Positions 7,696-16,678 of a stretch of DNA of 64,000 bases are shown piece after piece. The notes below the pieces were generated by a model. That model saw only the letters and a list, made by a program, of their open reading frames with translations, had not been told where the DNA came from and made no database searches. The first letter of the stretch is position 1. Every line of letters starts with the position of its first letter. A program made the translations under genes and the position numbers. The stretch is from Bryobacterales bacterium. GTDB lineage: Bacteria; Acidobacteriota; Terriglobia; Bryobacterales; Bryobacteraceae. The DNA lies in contig PLRS01000154.1 in assembly GCA_003164035.1 (NCBI GenBank), forward strand, positions 18,203 through 82,202, read 5' to 3'.

Positions 7696-8751
7696 CTAAG
7701 CCATGACTGCCGCCGTCAACGGTAAGTCGGATGTCCTCGGCTTCGGGACGCTATTGATCGTCTTTAGAATGCGTGAGACGATCTGGTAGGGATCGCCTTC
7801 GGAGTTCGGGCGGCGATCTTCCAGATAGCCCCTGTAACCGTTCTTGATGAAGTGAATCGGCATTCGGATCGAAGCACCGCGATCGGATAGACCATAGCTG
7901 AACTTATCGATGGCCTGCGTTTCGTGCAAGCCCGTCAAACGCAGATGGTTATCCGGGCCGTACACGGCGATATGTTCGGCGACGTTATCGGCGAATGCCT
8001 TCATGAGGGCTTCAAAGTAATCCTTGCCGCCCACTTCGCGGAGGTATTTCGTCGAGAAGTTGCAGTGCATGCCCGATCCATTCCAGTCGCCCTTAATGGG
8101 TTTGCAGTGTAACTGGACGTCCACTTCGTATTTCTCACACAGACGCATCAGAAGGTAGCGGGCAATCCAGGTGTCATCGGCGGCCTTGGCGGAGCCTTTG
8201 GCGAAGATCTGGAATTCCCACTGGCCTTTCGCGACTTCAGCGTTGATGCCTTCGTGATTGATGCCGGCGGCAAGACAGAGCTCCCAGTGTTCATCCACGA
8301 TGCGGCGGGCCAGGCTCCCCATGTTTCTGTAGCCAACACCGCAGTAATATGGTCCCTGGGGCGTAGTAGGGTGACCGTCTTTCGGAAAGCCGAGAGGGCG
8401 CCCGTCGTGGTAAAGAAAGTACTCCTGCTCCAGACCAACCCAGAAGTGCGGGTCATCCTCGATCGTAGCGCGCGCGTTGGTGGAATGCGGCGTGCCATCG
8501 GCGTGCATGACTTCGCTTAGAACGATATACGCGTCCTTGCGGGCTCCATCGGGATACAAAGCCACGGGCTTTAGCACGCAGTCGGAGCTCTTGCCCTCGG
8601 CCTGCATGGTGGAACTGCCATCAAAACCCCAATTGGGTATATCGGCCAGGGTGGGTGGATGCTCAAAAGCTTTTAATAGGCTCTTGCCTCGCAAATCGGG
8701 AACGGGCTTCTTGCCGTCGAGCCAGATGTATTCAAGCTTGTATTTGGTCAT
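7696..8751 (-). CDS. glnII: Glutamine synthetase, type II (GlnII)
   Basis: A 351-residue enzyme that makes glutamine from glutamate, ammonia and ATP. The length (about 350) and motifs are those of the eukaryote-like GSII, not the 470-residue GSI: NWGFDGSSTMQAEG, LEQEYFLY, GINAEVAKGQWEFQI, GDWNGSGMHCNFST and DRGASIRMP. A GSI adenylylation site is not expected and is not seen. The gene stands alone on the minus strand with a 213-base leader before the ADOP permease gene upstream. GSII in bacteria is known from rhizobia, Frankia and Streptomyces, where it supplements GSI. Here it could be the main or an additional enzyme; the window does not tell. Confidence 0.95.
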   Translation of the reverse strand: MTKYKLEYIWLDGKKPVPDLRGKSLLKAFEHPPTLADIPNWGFDGSSTMQAEGKSSDCVLKPVALYPDGARKDAYIVLSEVMHADGTPHSTNARATIEDDPHFWVGLEQEYFLYHDGRPLGFPKDGHPTTPQGPYYCGVGYRNMGSLARRIVDEHWELCLAAGINHEGINAEVAKGQWEFQIFAKGSAKAADDTWIARYLLMRLCEKYEVDVQLHCKPIKGDWNGSGMHCNFSTKYLREVGGKDYFEALMKAFADNVAEHIAVYGPDNHLRLTGLHETQAIDKFSYGLSDRGASIRMPIHFIKNGYRGYLEDRRPNSEGDPYQIVSRILKTINSVPKPRTSDLPLTAAVMA

Positions 8752-8964
8752 AGTTTCTCGCGGGAACGGTGGATTGCGGAATCTTCGCCAACTCCTGAGT
8801 TGGAATAGGTGAAGCGGGCTCCCGCGGACCGGGCAGGGGCGGACGGGTTTGCTTTCCTGTAATATCAGAGTCTAGCCGCACCCCACCCTGGGGTCCAATC
8901 AAATCTTTTGATCGACTCACAAACATTCCTGGATGGCGAGTAGCGGCGGACCGTCCCGCTAAGC

Positions 8965-11448
8965 TTATTCCTCCCGCAGCGCCGAATTCGGATCGAGGCC
9001 GGCTGCCCGGCGTGCGGGGATCCAACTCGCTACCGCGGCAATCGCCAGGAACAGCGCCGCCATTGCCACATAGGTCAGCGGATCGCCGGGCTTGGTGCCC
9101 ACCAGCATGCTCTTGATAAGGCGCGTCAGGAACACGGCGAACACGCAGCCGACGGCCACACCCGCCAGGCTCAGGCGCATTCCCTGCCCCACCACCAGGC
9201 GGAAGATTCGGGCCGGCGCGGCGCCCAGGGCCACGCGCACGCCGATTTCCGCGGTACGCTGCCGCACCACTGTAGCCAGTACGCCGTAGAGGCCCACCCC
9301 GGCCAGCATCGCCGCCAGCGTTGCGAAAACGCCGATCAGCAGCAGCGAAAAACGCGTCTGCGATTGGGCCTTCTCCACCAGTTGCTCCATCGGTTGGACT
9401 TCGCTCAGCAGGAGTTTCCGGTCGATAGTGGCGATGGCCGCACGCGCGGGAGCGGCGACGGAAAGCGGGTCGCCAGCAGTGCGTAACACCCAGCGGAATG
9501 CGAGGCCGCGGCCCACAAAGCCGTCGGTGAAATAGACCTGCTCGCGCCCCGGCTCGGCCAGCGAGTTGCCGCGGATGTGACGCGCCACGCCCACGATTCG
9601 CACCCACTCCGGCTCCGGCGTGCGAACGCGAATCAGGATGCGTTTATCGATGGGGCGTTCCGCGCCGAAGGCTCTGCGTGCCAGGAATTCGTCCACCACC
9701 ACCACGTTCTGGTCGGGCGCGTTGTCGGCCTCGGTGAAGGCGCGGCCTTCCAGTATGGGGGTGCGGACGGTTTGGAAATAGCCGGGCAGCACGACCAGGC
9801 TATCCACCGCCTGAAACTTGCTGGGGTCGGCCAGCGCCGGCTCCAGGCCCCAGCGGATGGGATAGAAGTCGCCGCCCAAAGCCAGGGGGTTGGTCGCGGC
9901 CACCGCCGTCACCCCCGGCAAAGCGCTCAACCGTTCCGAGATTTGCCGGACAAGCGCGGCGCGCTGCTCCGGCTTGGGACGCCCCTGACCGTCGCCGAGC
10001 AGGCTGAAGGTGAGCAAACCATGCGGGTCGAAGCCGGGATCGATGCGGGTCAGCGCCAGGAAGCTGCGGAACATCAGCCCGGAGCCGATCAACAGCACGA
10101 AGCACAGCGCCACTTCGGCCACCACCACCACGTCACGCAGCAGCCGGCCGCCGCCCAGGGCCGAAGTTCGCCCGCTCGAGCGCAGCACCTGCGCGATGTC
10201 GGGACGCGAAGCGCGCAGCGCCGGGACGATGCCGAACAGTGCCGCCGCGGCCAGCCCGGCCAGGGCCGAAAATATCGTCACGGCGGGGTCGATGCGAATG
10301 CTGTCCAGCCGCGGCAGGTTGGCCGGCCCGATGGCTGCCAGCTCGCGTAACCCGATCCACGCCAAGCCCACGCCGAGCACGGTTCCCGCCATGGCCACCA
10401 GCAGGGCTTCCGCCAGAATCTGCCGCACCAGCCGCCAGCGGTTACCGCCCAGCGCCGTGCGCACGGCCAGTTCGCGCTCCCGAAGCGAAGCCCGCACCAG
10501 CATCAGGTTGGCGACGTTGGCGCAGGCGATCAGCAGCAGAAAGATCACCGCGCCCATCAGCGCCAGAATGGCCGGCCGCGAACGCTCCACCAGGTACTTT
10601 TGCATGGGCTCGACGCGGAGGTGATACCCGGCGGTTCGCTCGATCACGAAATCGCGCCTGGCCGCGTCGGCCACATGCGACACCTCAGCTTGGGCGCGTT
10701 CCAGGGTCACCCCATCGCGCAGCCTGCCGATGGGCTGCAGCCAGAAGGAATTGCGCGTCTTGGGATCGTAGCGCAACCGCGCCGCAATCCAGAAATCGGG
10801 CTTGGCCGTGGCGTTGAACTGCGGCGGCAAAAGCAGCTCGAAGCCGGGCTGCAACACGCCAATCACCACGCTGCCCTGAAAGGGATTCCGCAATGGGCGG
10901 TTCAGGACGTCGCGGCGTCCGCCGAATCGCCGTTGCCAGAACTCGTAACTCAAAATCACCATTTGGGGCACGGCGGGTGCGGCGGCCGGCTGGCCCGCCT
11001 CGGGCTGCTGCGCGGAGGGCTGGCCGTCGGCGTCGTTAAAAGCGCGCCCCGCCGCCATGCGCGCGCCCAACAGGTGGAAAAAGTTGGGCGTCACGGCGCC
11101 AAAATGAATCTGCTCGCTGGTGCCGTCGTCCCGTTCCAGCACCCCGCGATCGGTGTACACCGCCGTCAGATCCTCAAACGCGCCGCGCGTGCCGTTGCGG
11201 AGATCCATGAAATCCGGCGTCGACATGGGGATATCTCGCACGTTGCGCTGGCGCATGTCTTCGCACGCCAGCACCAGCCGTTCCGGATTCCGGTACGGCA
11301 ATGGCTGCAGCAACACCGCGTGGGTGACGCTGAAAATCGCCGCCGCGGCGCCGATCCCCAGCGCGATCGTCACAACCGCGGTAATCAGAAATAATGGGCT
11401 CTTGCGCAGAGTGCGCGCCGCATAAGCCAGTTCCGCGAAAGTCGCCAT
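8965..11448 (-). CDS. ADOP-type ABC transporter permease (MacB/FtsX duplicated)
   Basis: A permease of 827 residues. An N-terminal membrane segment (LFLITAVVTIALGIGAAAAI) is followed by a large periplasmic MacB-like core, an FtsX domain with three membrane segments starting near ALMGAVIFLLLIACANVANL, then a second periplasmic core and a second FtsX domain at the C-terminus (SLLLIGVFATLAAMLAGVGL and following). This doubled arrangement without a neighbouring ATPase gene is what is called the acidobacterial duplicated orphan permease. The substrate is unknown; the family is linked to export of peptides or lipids. It is transcribed from its own region, 154 bases after rlmD on the same strand. 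Confidence 0.9.
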   Translation of the reverse strand: MATFAELAYAARTLRKSPLFLITAVVTIALGIGAAAAIFSVTHAVLLQPLPYRNPERLVLACEDMRQRNVRDIPMSTPDFMDLRNGTRGAFEDLTAVYTDRGVLERDDGTSEQIHFGAVTPNFFHLLGARMAAGRAFNDADGQPSAQQPEAGQPAAAPAVPQMVILSYEFWQRRFGGRRDVLNRPLRNPFQGSVVIGVLQPGFELLLPPQFNATAKPDFWIAARLRYDPKTRNSFWLQPIGRLRDGVTLERAQAEVSHVADAARRDFVIERTAGYHLRVEPMQKYLVERSRPAILALMGAVIFLLLIACANVANLMLVRASLRERELAVRTALGGNRWRLVRQILAEALLVAMAGTVLGVGLAWIGLRELAAIGPANLPRLDSIRIDPAVTIFSALAGLAAAALFGIVPALRASRPDIAQVLRSSGRTSALGGGRLLRDVVVVAEVALCFVLLIGSGLMFRSFLALTRIDPGFDPHGLLTFSLLGDGQGRPKPEQRAALVRQISERLSALPGVTAVAATNPLALGGDFYPIRWGLEPALADPSKFQAVDSLVVLPGYFQTVRTPILEGRAFTEADNAPDQNVVVVDEFLARRAFGAERPIDKRILIRVRTPEPEWVRIVGVARHIRGNSLAEPGREQVYFTDGFVGRGLAFRWVLRTAGDPLSVAAPARAAIATIDRKLLLSEVQPMEQLVEKAQSQTRFSLLLIGVFATLAAMLAGVGLYGVLATVVRQRTAEIGVRVALGAAPARIFRLVVGQGMRLSLAGVAVGCVFAVFLTRLIKSMLVGTKPGDPLTYVAMAALFLAIAAVASWIPARRAAGLDPNSALREE

Positions 11449-11470
11449 TGAAGCTCCCCTCTCACCAAAG

Positions 11471-11499
11471 AACCGCTCCTTGACAGTCGCGGCTCGGAC
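11471..11499 (+). repeat. Palindromic repeat family A, single arm
   Basis: AACCGCTCCTTGACAGTCGC plus the GGCTCGGAC end matches one arm of the family A hairpins; the second arm is missing. It lies in the leader of the ADOP permease gene. A separate 9-bp hairpin (GTAGACGGA / TCCGTCTAC) is at 11550-11588. Confidence 0.7.
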
Positions 11500-11602
11500 T
11501 CGAACATAAGGTCCTTCATGGCGCCAGTTCCGTCGGGTCCGATGTTATTGTAGACGGACCTTCCCAGACAATCGTTAGCTCCGTCTACTCATGGCGCAGC
11601 GC

Positions 11603-12760
11603 CTACCGCCGAAGCCGCACCACCGTTTCCAGGTGATACGTCTGAGGAAACAAATCCACCAGAGTCATGCGCTCGATGGCATAGCCGCCCGCCGTCAGCC
11701 CCGCCAGATCCCGAGCTAAAGTAGACGGATCGCAAGAGACAATGGTTAGCCTCGGTGGCGTAAGTTTGACAAGGCGATCGACCACTATCTTCCCCAGGCC
11801 GGCGCAAGGAGGGTCCAGCAGCACGAAATCGGGCGCGGTTTCGAGACTGGCCAGGTAGGATTCCACGCTGGCCTGCTCGGCCGTCACATTCGAGATTCCG
11901 GCGCGCTCGGCGTTAAACTGCAAGTCGCGCACCGCCGCGCCGCCGGTCTCTACCGCGACCACGCGTTCGAACCGCCGAGCCAGCGGCAGCGTGAACAAGC
12001 CCACTCCGGCATATAGATCGAGCGCCGCCGAGCCCGCGCCGTCGCCCAGCGCGGTTTCGATCAGCTCGTCGACCAGAAACCGGTTTACCTGAAAAAACGA
12101 ATTGCGGCTCACCCGAAAGCGGCCCTGATAATCCAGCGCGCCATCCGCCAGGCCCGGAATGCGCTCGCCGCACCATTCGAAGAACCGGCGGGAGATGGGC
12201 CGCGCGGCTTCGAGCACGTTCAACTGCACGCGCTCTTCGTCGGTGAACACTTCGAGGGTCTGGAGGAAGTTCGGCCAGCGGCGGTCGCGAGCCATCTCGG
12301 CGAATGTGGCGACGATCTGGTTCAGCCTGGGCGATGCCACCGGGCACCGTTCGATGGCACAGAGCCGGTGCGAGCGCGCCTCCCTGTAGCCCAGCGTGCC
12401 GCCATCCGCGTGCAACTGGACGCGGTTGCGGTAGCCGAACGGCTCGCCCGTCAGCAGGCCGATCTCATTCGGCGGAGCCATCTTGCCCACCCGCTCGATC
12501 ACTTCGGCGAGGATTGCGCGCTTGGCCGCGAGCTGCGCGGGGTACGGCAAGTGCTGGTAATGGCAACCGCCGCAGCGGCCGAAATACGGGCATTCCGCCG
12601 CCACGCGTTCCGCCGCCGGCTGGAGGATTTCGACGGTGCGCCCCTCCAGAAGCCCGCGCCGCTCCCGTTGCACCTCGACGCGCACGCGCTCGCCCGCCGC
12701 TACGTAAGGTGCCAGCACCACCCGGCCGTCCAGCCGCCCCAGCCCATCGCCGCCATACAC
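11603..12760 (-). CDS. rlmD: 23S rRNA (uracil-C5)-methyltransferase, RlmD/RumA family
   Basis: A SAM-dependent RNA methyltransferase of 385 residues as drawn. The N-terminal TRAM domain is followed by Fe-S cluster cysteines in CPYFGRCGGC and one more in ERCPVASP. The methyltransferase domain has ALDLYAGVGLFTLPLA (SAM site), LLDPPCAGL and the catalytic-cysteine motif IVSCDPSTLARDL. The GTG at 12760 is the only standard start, but the codons before it (back to a TAG) read IEVSIEKL, which looks like the true beginning of the TRAM domain. So the real start may be a rare codon upstream, around 12800. Members in this group methylate U1939 or U747; which one is not decidable. Confidence 0.88.
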   Translation of the reverse strand: MYGGDGLGRLDGRVVLAPYVAAGERVRVEVQRERRGLLEGRTVEILQPAAERVAAECPYFGRCGGCHYQHLPYPAQLAAKRAILAEVIERVGKMAPPNEIGLLTGEPFGYRNRVQLHADGGTLGYREARSHRLCAIERCPVASPRLNQIVATFAEMARDRRWPNFLQTLEVFTDEERVQLNVLEAARPISRRFFEWCGERIPGLADGALDYQGRFRVSRNSFFQVNRFLVDELIETALGDGAGSAALDLYAGVGLFTLPLARRFERVVAVETGGAAVRDLQFNAERAGISNVTAEQASVESYLASLETAPDFVLLDPPCAGLGKIVVDRLVKLTPPRLTIVSCDPSTLARDLAGLTAGGYAIERMTLVDLFPQTYHLETVVRLRR

Positions 12761-12924
12761 CAGCTTCTCGATCGAAACTTCGATTTGGTTTTCGATTGCG
12801 TTCCGCCCCTAACCATCAGATCACGAATCGCGCCGCCAGCGCTCTCGGGTTAGGGTGGCTTATGGCCTATGCTAAATCTGAGGGAGTGCGCCGGCCACGA
12901 AACCGCACCAGCCCCCGATCCGAT

Positions 12925-15702
12925 ATGGGTTCATTTGGCGGTCGCTTGAAAAGGGGGATGGGATTATTCGGCCTGGTGCTGGCTGCGGCCGCTGGGGTGC
13001 TTCGGGCGCAGGAGCCGAGCGGCGAAATCCGGCTCGAGGTGAGAGACCCTTCGGGGGCCGCGGTGGAAGCCTCGGGGCGGCTGCGGAACCTGGCCGGCGG
13101 AGCGGCACGGACCTTTCAGACCGACAAGCAGGGCACGTACAAATCCCCCGCCCTAGCTTATGGCCGCTACCGCCTGGAGATTTCGAAAGGCGGATTCGCC
13201 ACCCTGGTGGCGAGGATCGATGTGCGGTCTCCCATTCCCGTTTCGAGGACCGTAACGATGGCGTTGGCGCACGCCGAAAGCAGACTCGATGTGGTCGGGA
13301 CTACTCCCCTGGCCGGAACCGATCTCGCTTCCGGCCAGATTGCCGCCCCCGTCCAAACCGCCGTGGCGGCCGATGTGGAATTGAGCGGCGCGCTCGATCT
13401 GGCGGATTTCATGAACCGCCGCCTGAATGGCGTGTATCTCAGCGAAATGCAGGGGAACCCGTTCCAGCCGGATGTAAATTTCCGCGGCTACACGGCTTCT
13501 CCACTGCTCGGAACGCCCGAGGGGATTTCAGTCTACCTGGACGGCGTACGGCAGAATCAGCCGTTTGGCGACGTCGTAAGCTGGGATTTGATCCCCAGGA
13601 ACGCAATCTCAGAGATCGCGCTGGTACCGGGATCGGACCCTCTGTTCGGGCTGAACACCCTGGGAGGCGCGCTTACGGTCCAGACCAAAGACGGCGCCGC
13701 CAATCCCGGGCTGGACGGGACCCTGACCTACGGCAGCAGCGGCCGAAAAGCGGTTCAGGCCGAGTACGGTGGGGGCAAAGCGACGGGCTTCAACTGGTTT
13801 CTTGCCGGTAACGTCTTTCACGAATCCGGATGGCGCTTCGATTCGCCCTCGGACGTCCGCCAGGCGTTCGCCCGCCTCGGCTGGCGCAGGGGCAGGACAG
13901 ACCTCGCGCTCACCATGTCTTATGCCTATAACACCCTGATCGGCAATGGACTGCAGGACTATCGCCTGCTCGAAAGTAACTACGCGAGCGTCTATTCGAT
14001 CCCAGACAGCACCGCCGACCGCTCCCCATCCTTCAATTTCATCGCACGGCACAGTTTCAGCGATGCGCTCGCGTTTTCCGGTAACGCCTGGTACCGGAAC
14101 ATCCGCACCGAAACCATCGACGCCAATTTCAACACGGACGCGCTCACTCAATCGATCTATCAGCCGACTGCGGAACAACAGGCACTCCTGAGTGCCGCGG
14201 GTTATAGCGGTGTCCCGGCGAGCGGCGCCAACATCGCGACCACACCCTTTCCGAAATGGAGCTGCATCGCCGAAGCGCTGCAGTTGGGCGACCCGGACCA
14301 GACCTGCGATGGCGTCGACATCTACTCTAAGGAAGTGCAGAACGAGTATGGGTTTTCCGGGCAATTGACGTGGGTCTCCGCGCCTAAGATCGGGCGCAAC
14401 CATTTCGCGGCCGGAGCGGCTTTGGACCGGGGCAGCATCGACTATACCCAGAACACGGGCTACGCTTATGTCAATCCCAATTACACCCTTACCAGCGTTC
14501 CGGCATGGCAGGACGGATCGACCAGCGCGAATGGCGCTCCGGTCGACTCACGCGTCGACTTACATGGCATAACTCCCAACTGGAGCCTGTATCTTACCGA
14601 CACGCTCACGATTGCGAAAAACTTGAATGTCACTGCCTCGGGACGCTATAACCGGTTTACCGTCGATAATACCGACAGGATCAACCCTATTGCCGGACCG
14701 GGCTCGCTCGACGGCGACTATGTGTTTCAACGGTTCAACCCCGCCATTGCGATTACCTGGAGCCCGGTCTCCACGGTAAATGCCTACGCGAGATACTCCC
14801 AGGGCAGCCGCGCCCCGACGGCCATTGAGCTTGGGTGCGCCGATCCGAATGACCCCTGCAGCCTGCCCAATGCGCTCGCCAGCGATCCGCCGCTCCAGCA
14901 GGTAGTCACCGTCACTTGGGAAGCCGGACTGCGCGGGAAGCCGGAAGTCTCCTTCCTGCGCAGTCTGAACTGGAATGCCGGTGCCTTCCGGGCGGAAAAC
15001 CGCAACGATATCCTTTTTGTCTCGTCTGAAGTGTTAGGCACCGGCTATTTCCAGAACTTCGCCAAAACGCGCCGGGAGGGCTTCGATGCCGATCTCGATG
15101 GCCGCGTCGGTCGCCTCACCTGGGGGCTCGATTACACTTATCTGGTAGCCACCTATCAAAGCACCGAAACGCTGGATGGCTCGGCCAATAACACCAACAA
15201 CCTCGCACTGGAGGGATATCCGGGACTCGGCGGCGTCATCACCGTCCAGCCCGGGGATCGAATGCCGCTCATTCCGAAGCAAACCGGCAAGGCTTATGCG
15301 AGCTTCGGGGTTACTTCGAAACTCGCACTCAATCTCGACGAGGTAGCCGTGTCCAGCTCCTACGCGCGCGGCAACGAGAACAATGCCTACAAGGCCGATG
15401 GCATCTACTATCTCGGACCCGGAGTCTCACCCGGCTATGGGGTCACCAACTTTCTGGCTCATTACGACCTGACCAGGCATTTCCAATTGAGTGTCCAGGT
15501 CGACAATTTGTTCAACCTGCATTACTACACAGCCGCGCAACTCGCCAATACGGCGCTGACCAGCCAGGGTGCAATCCAGGCGCAGCCCTACCCGGCCTAC
15601 ACCACCGGCTCCTACGCCGGAAGTTACCCGGCCCAGAGCGCGACTTTCTTCGCTCCCGGCGCCCCAAGGAGGGCCTGGGTGGAACTGCGGCTCAGGTTTT
15701 AG
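12925..15702 (+). CDS. TonB-dependent outer-membrane receptor with regulatory-like N-terminal domain
   Basis: About 925 residues. A signal peptide (positively charged RLKRG, then LFGLVLAAAAGVLRAQ) is followed by a carboxypeptidase-regulatory-like beta domain (about residues 30-110), a plug domain (FMNRRLNGVYLSEMQ through NTLGGALTVQT) and a long beta-barrel ending in aromatic F (ELRLRF), as expected for outer-membrane insertion. The substrate is unknown; such receptors import siderophores, cobalamin or glycans. Starts at 12862, 12925 and 12958 are possible; 12925 best fits the signal peptide. No riboswitch or Fur-like site was recognised upstream, and no partner such as SusD follows. Confidence 0.88.
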   Translation: MGSFGGRLKRGMGLFGLVLAAAAGVLRAQEPSGEIRLEVRDPSGAAVEASGRLRNLAGGAARTFQTDKQGTYKSPALAYGRYRLEISKGGFATLVARIDVRSPIPVSRTVTMALAHAESRLDVVGTTPLAGTDLASGQIAAPVQTAVAADVELSGALDLADFMNRRLNGVYLSEMQGNPFQPDVNFRGYTASPLLGTPEGISVYLDGVRQNQPFGDVVSWDLIPRNAISEIALVPGSDPLFGLNTLGGALTVQTKDGAANPGLDGTLTYGSSGRKAVQAEYGGGKATGFNWFLAGNVFHESGWRFDSPSDVRQAFARLGWRRGRTDLALTMSYAYNTLIGNGLQDYRLLESNYASVYSIPDSTADRSPSFNFIARHSFSDALAFSGNAWYRNIRTETIDANFNTDALTQSIYQPTAEQQALLSAAGYSGVPASGANIATTPFPKWSCIAEALQLGDPDQTCDGVDIYSKEVQNEYGFSGQLTWVSAPKIGRNHFAAGAALDRGSIDYTQNTGYAYVNPNYTLTSVPAWQDGSTSANGAPVDSRVDLHGITPNWSLYLTDTLTIAKNLNVTASGRYNRFTVDNTDRINPIAGPGSLDGDYVFQRFNPAIAITWSPVSTVNAYARYSQGSRAPTAIELGCADPNDPCSLPNALASDPPLQQVVTVTWEAGLRGKPEVSFLRSLNWNAGAFRAENRNDILFVSSEVLGTGYFQNFAKTRREGFDADLDGRVGRLTWGLDYTYLVATYQSTETLDGSANNTNNLALEGYPGLGGVITVQPGDRMPLIPKQTGKAYASFGVTSKLALNLDEVAVSSSYARGNENNAYKADGIYYLGPGVSPGYGVTNFLAHYDLTRHFQLSVQVDNLFNLHYYTAAQLANTALTSQGAIQAQPYPAYTTGSYAGSYPAQSATFFAPGAPRRAWVELRLRF

Positions 15703-15711
15703 CCCACGGAT

Positions 15712-15743
15712 GTGGCGCACGCACTCTTGCGTGCCGTGTCGAG
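15712..15743 (+). repeat. Palindromic repeat family F, copy 1
   Basis: GTGGCGCACGCACTCTTGCG followed by TGCCGTGTCGAG; the core is a GCACGCA/TGCGTGC hairpin with a CTCT loop. Similar units are at 33502-33528 and, as an inverted pair, at 62637-62774. Confidence 0.7.
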
Positions 15744-15835
15744 GCAATCCCGGATAAGGTCGCCCGGGTGATTGGGATTCTTCATCGGCACGATCCGTAC
15801 TCCTTTCCTCCAGTTTCCCAGTGATAGACTGGGGC

Positions 15836-16111
15836 ATGCAAATTTCCGTCGAGGTCCCCGACGAACTGGTTGCCTCCCTCGCTCCCTCCGGCCAGGACCC
15901 CTCCCGCGCCGTTCTCGAAGCGGTGGGGCTGGAGGCCTTTCGCCAGCGCCGTATCTCCGCCTACCAGCTTCGCAGGCTTCTCGGCATCCCCTCCCGCTGG
16001 GATCTGGATGCCTTCCTGAAGGAGCGTCGGGTCGAATCGTATACCGCCGAAGATTTTGAGCACGACCTGACCACCCTGGAGGAAATCCGGAAAGCCGAAC
16101 GGCGCGCATGA
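15836..16111 (+). CDS. UPF0175-family antitoxin
   Basis: A small protein of 91 residues starting MQISVEVPDELVASLAP, an N-terminal beta strand and helix, then AVGLEAFRQRRISAYQLRRL, a helix-turn-helix-like stretch common in UPF0175 proteins. These usually sit before PIN-domain toxins and act as the DNA-binding antitoxin. The ATG at 15836 is preceded by CTGGGG; an upstream TTG-type start at 15821 is possible but weaker. The stop overlaps the toxin start (ATGA), which supports a two-gene module. Confidence 0.82.
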   Translation: MQISVEVPDELVASLAPSGQDPSRAVLEAVGLEAFRQRRISAYQLRRLLGIPSRWDLDAFLKERRVESYTAEDFEHDLTTLEEIRKAERRA

Positions 16112-16587
16112 TCGTCGTGGCCGATGCAGGTCCCCTCCATTACCTCGTGCTGGTAGGCGCCGTGGACGTGTTGCCAACCCTATACAGTCGCGTGCTCGTG
16201 CCGGAAACGGTCGCCGGGGAACTCCAAGACGCGAACACCCCGCCGGCCGTGCGGGCCTGGATCGCTCAGCCGCCGCACTGGTGTGAGATTCGACCGGACC
16301 CACCCTCCGACCCGGCCCTTGGCTTCCTCGATGCCGGTGAGCATGCGGCCATCATGCTCGCCCTCTCCGTCAACGCCGACCGTCTCCTGATTGATGAGCA
16401 GGCCGGCCGCGCCGAGGCCGAGCGTCGGCATCTGCTGGTGACCGGTACGCTGGGCGTCCTGGCCGAAGCGCATCGCGCCAGGCTGCTCGATTTTGAGGTT
16501 GCACTCGCGCAACTCCGTCAGACGAATTTCTACGTGTCAGCCGATCTCGTCGCTCGCGTTCGGCGGCGGCTGTCCAGCGGGACGTAG
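16108..16587 (+). CDS. PIN-domain toxin (DUF3368 type, VapC-like RNase)
   Basis: 159 residues with a PIN fold. Acidic residues expected at the Mg site are visible: D6 in VVADAGPLHYL, the glutamate of AGEHAAIMLA and the aspartate of LLIDEQAGRAEAE. PIN toxins cleave RNA, often tRNA or rRNA, when the antitoxin is lost. It is coupled to the UPF0175 gene by a 4-base overlap and ends 91 bases from the convergent aldolase gene. No decay is seen, so the module looks functional. Target RNA is unknown. Confidence 0.85.
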   Translation: MIVVADAGPLHYLVLVGAVDVLPTLYSRVLVPETVAGELQDANTPPAVRAWIAQPPHWCEIRPDPPSDPALGFLDAGEHAAIMLALSVNADRLLIDEQAGRAEAERRHLLVTGTLGVLAEAHRARLLDFEVALAQLRQTNFYVSADLVARVRRRLSSGT

Positions 16588-16678
16588 GATCATTGAGTTC
16601 GGTCGCTTGCACGGCCGCCTCGGGCAAGTCGAGCCCGGTGAATAGAGCCGCCACCGGCAGAGCGGTCGGCTCCCGCCG

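Noticed and set aside
12761..12924. Riboswitch before the TonB receptor
   Set aside because: No cobalamin or other conserved riboswitch core was recognised in the short leader.
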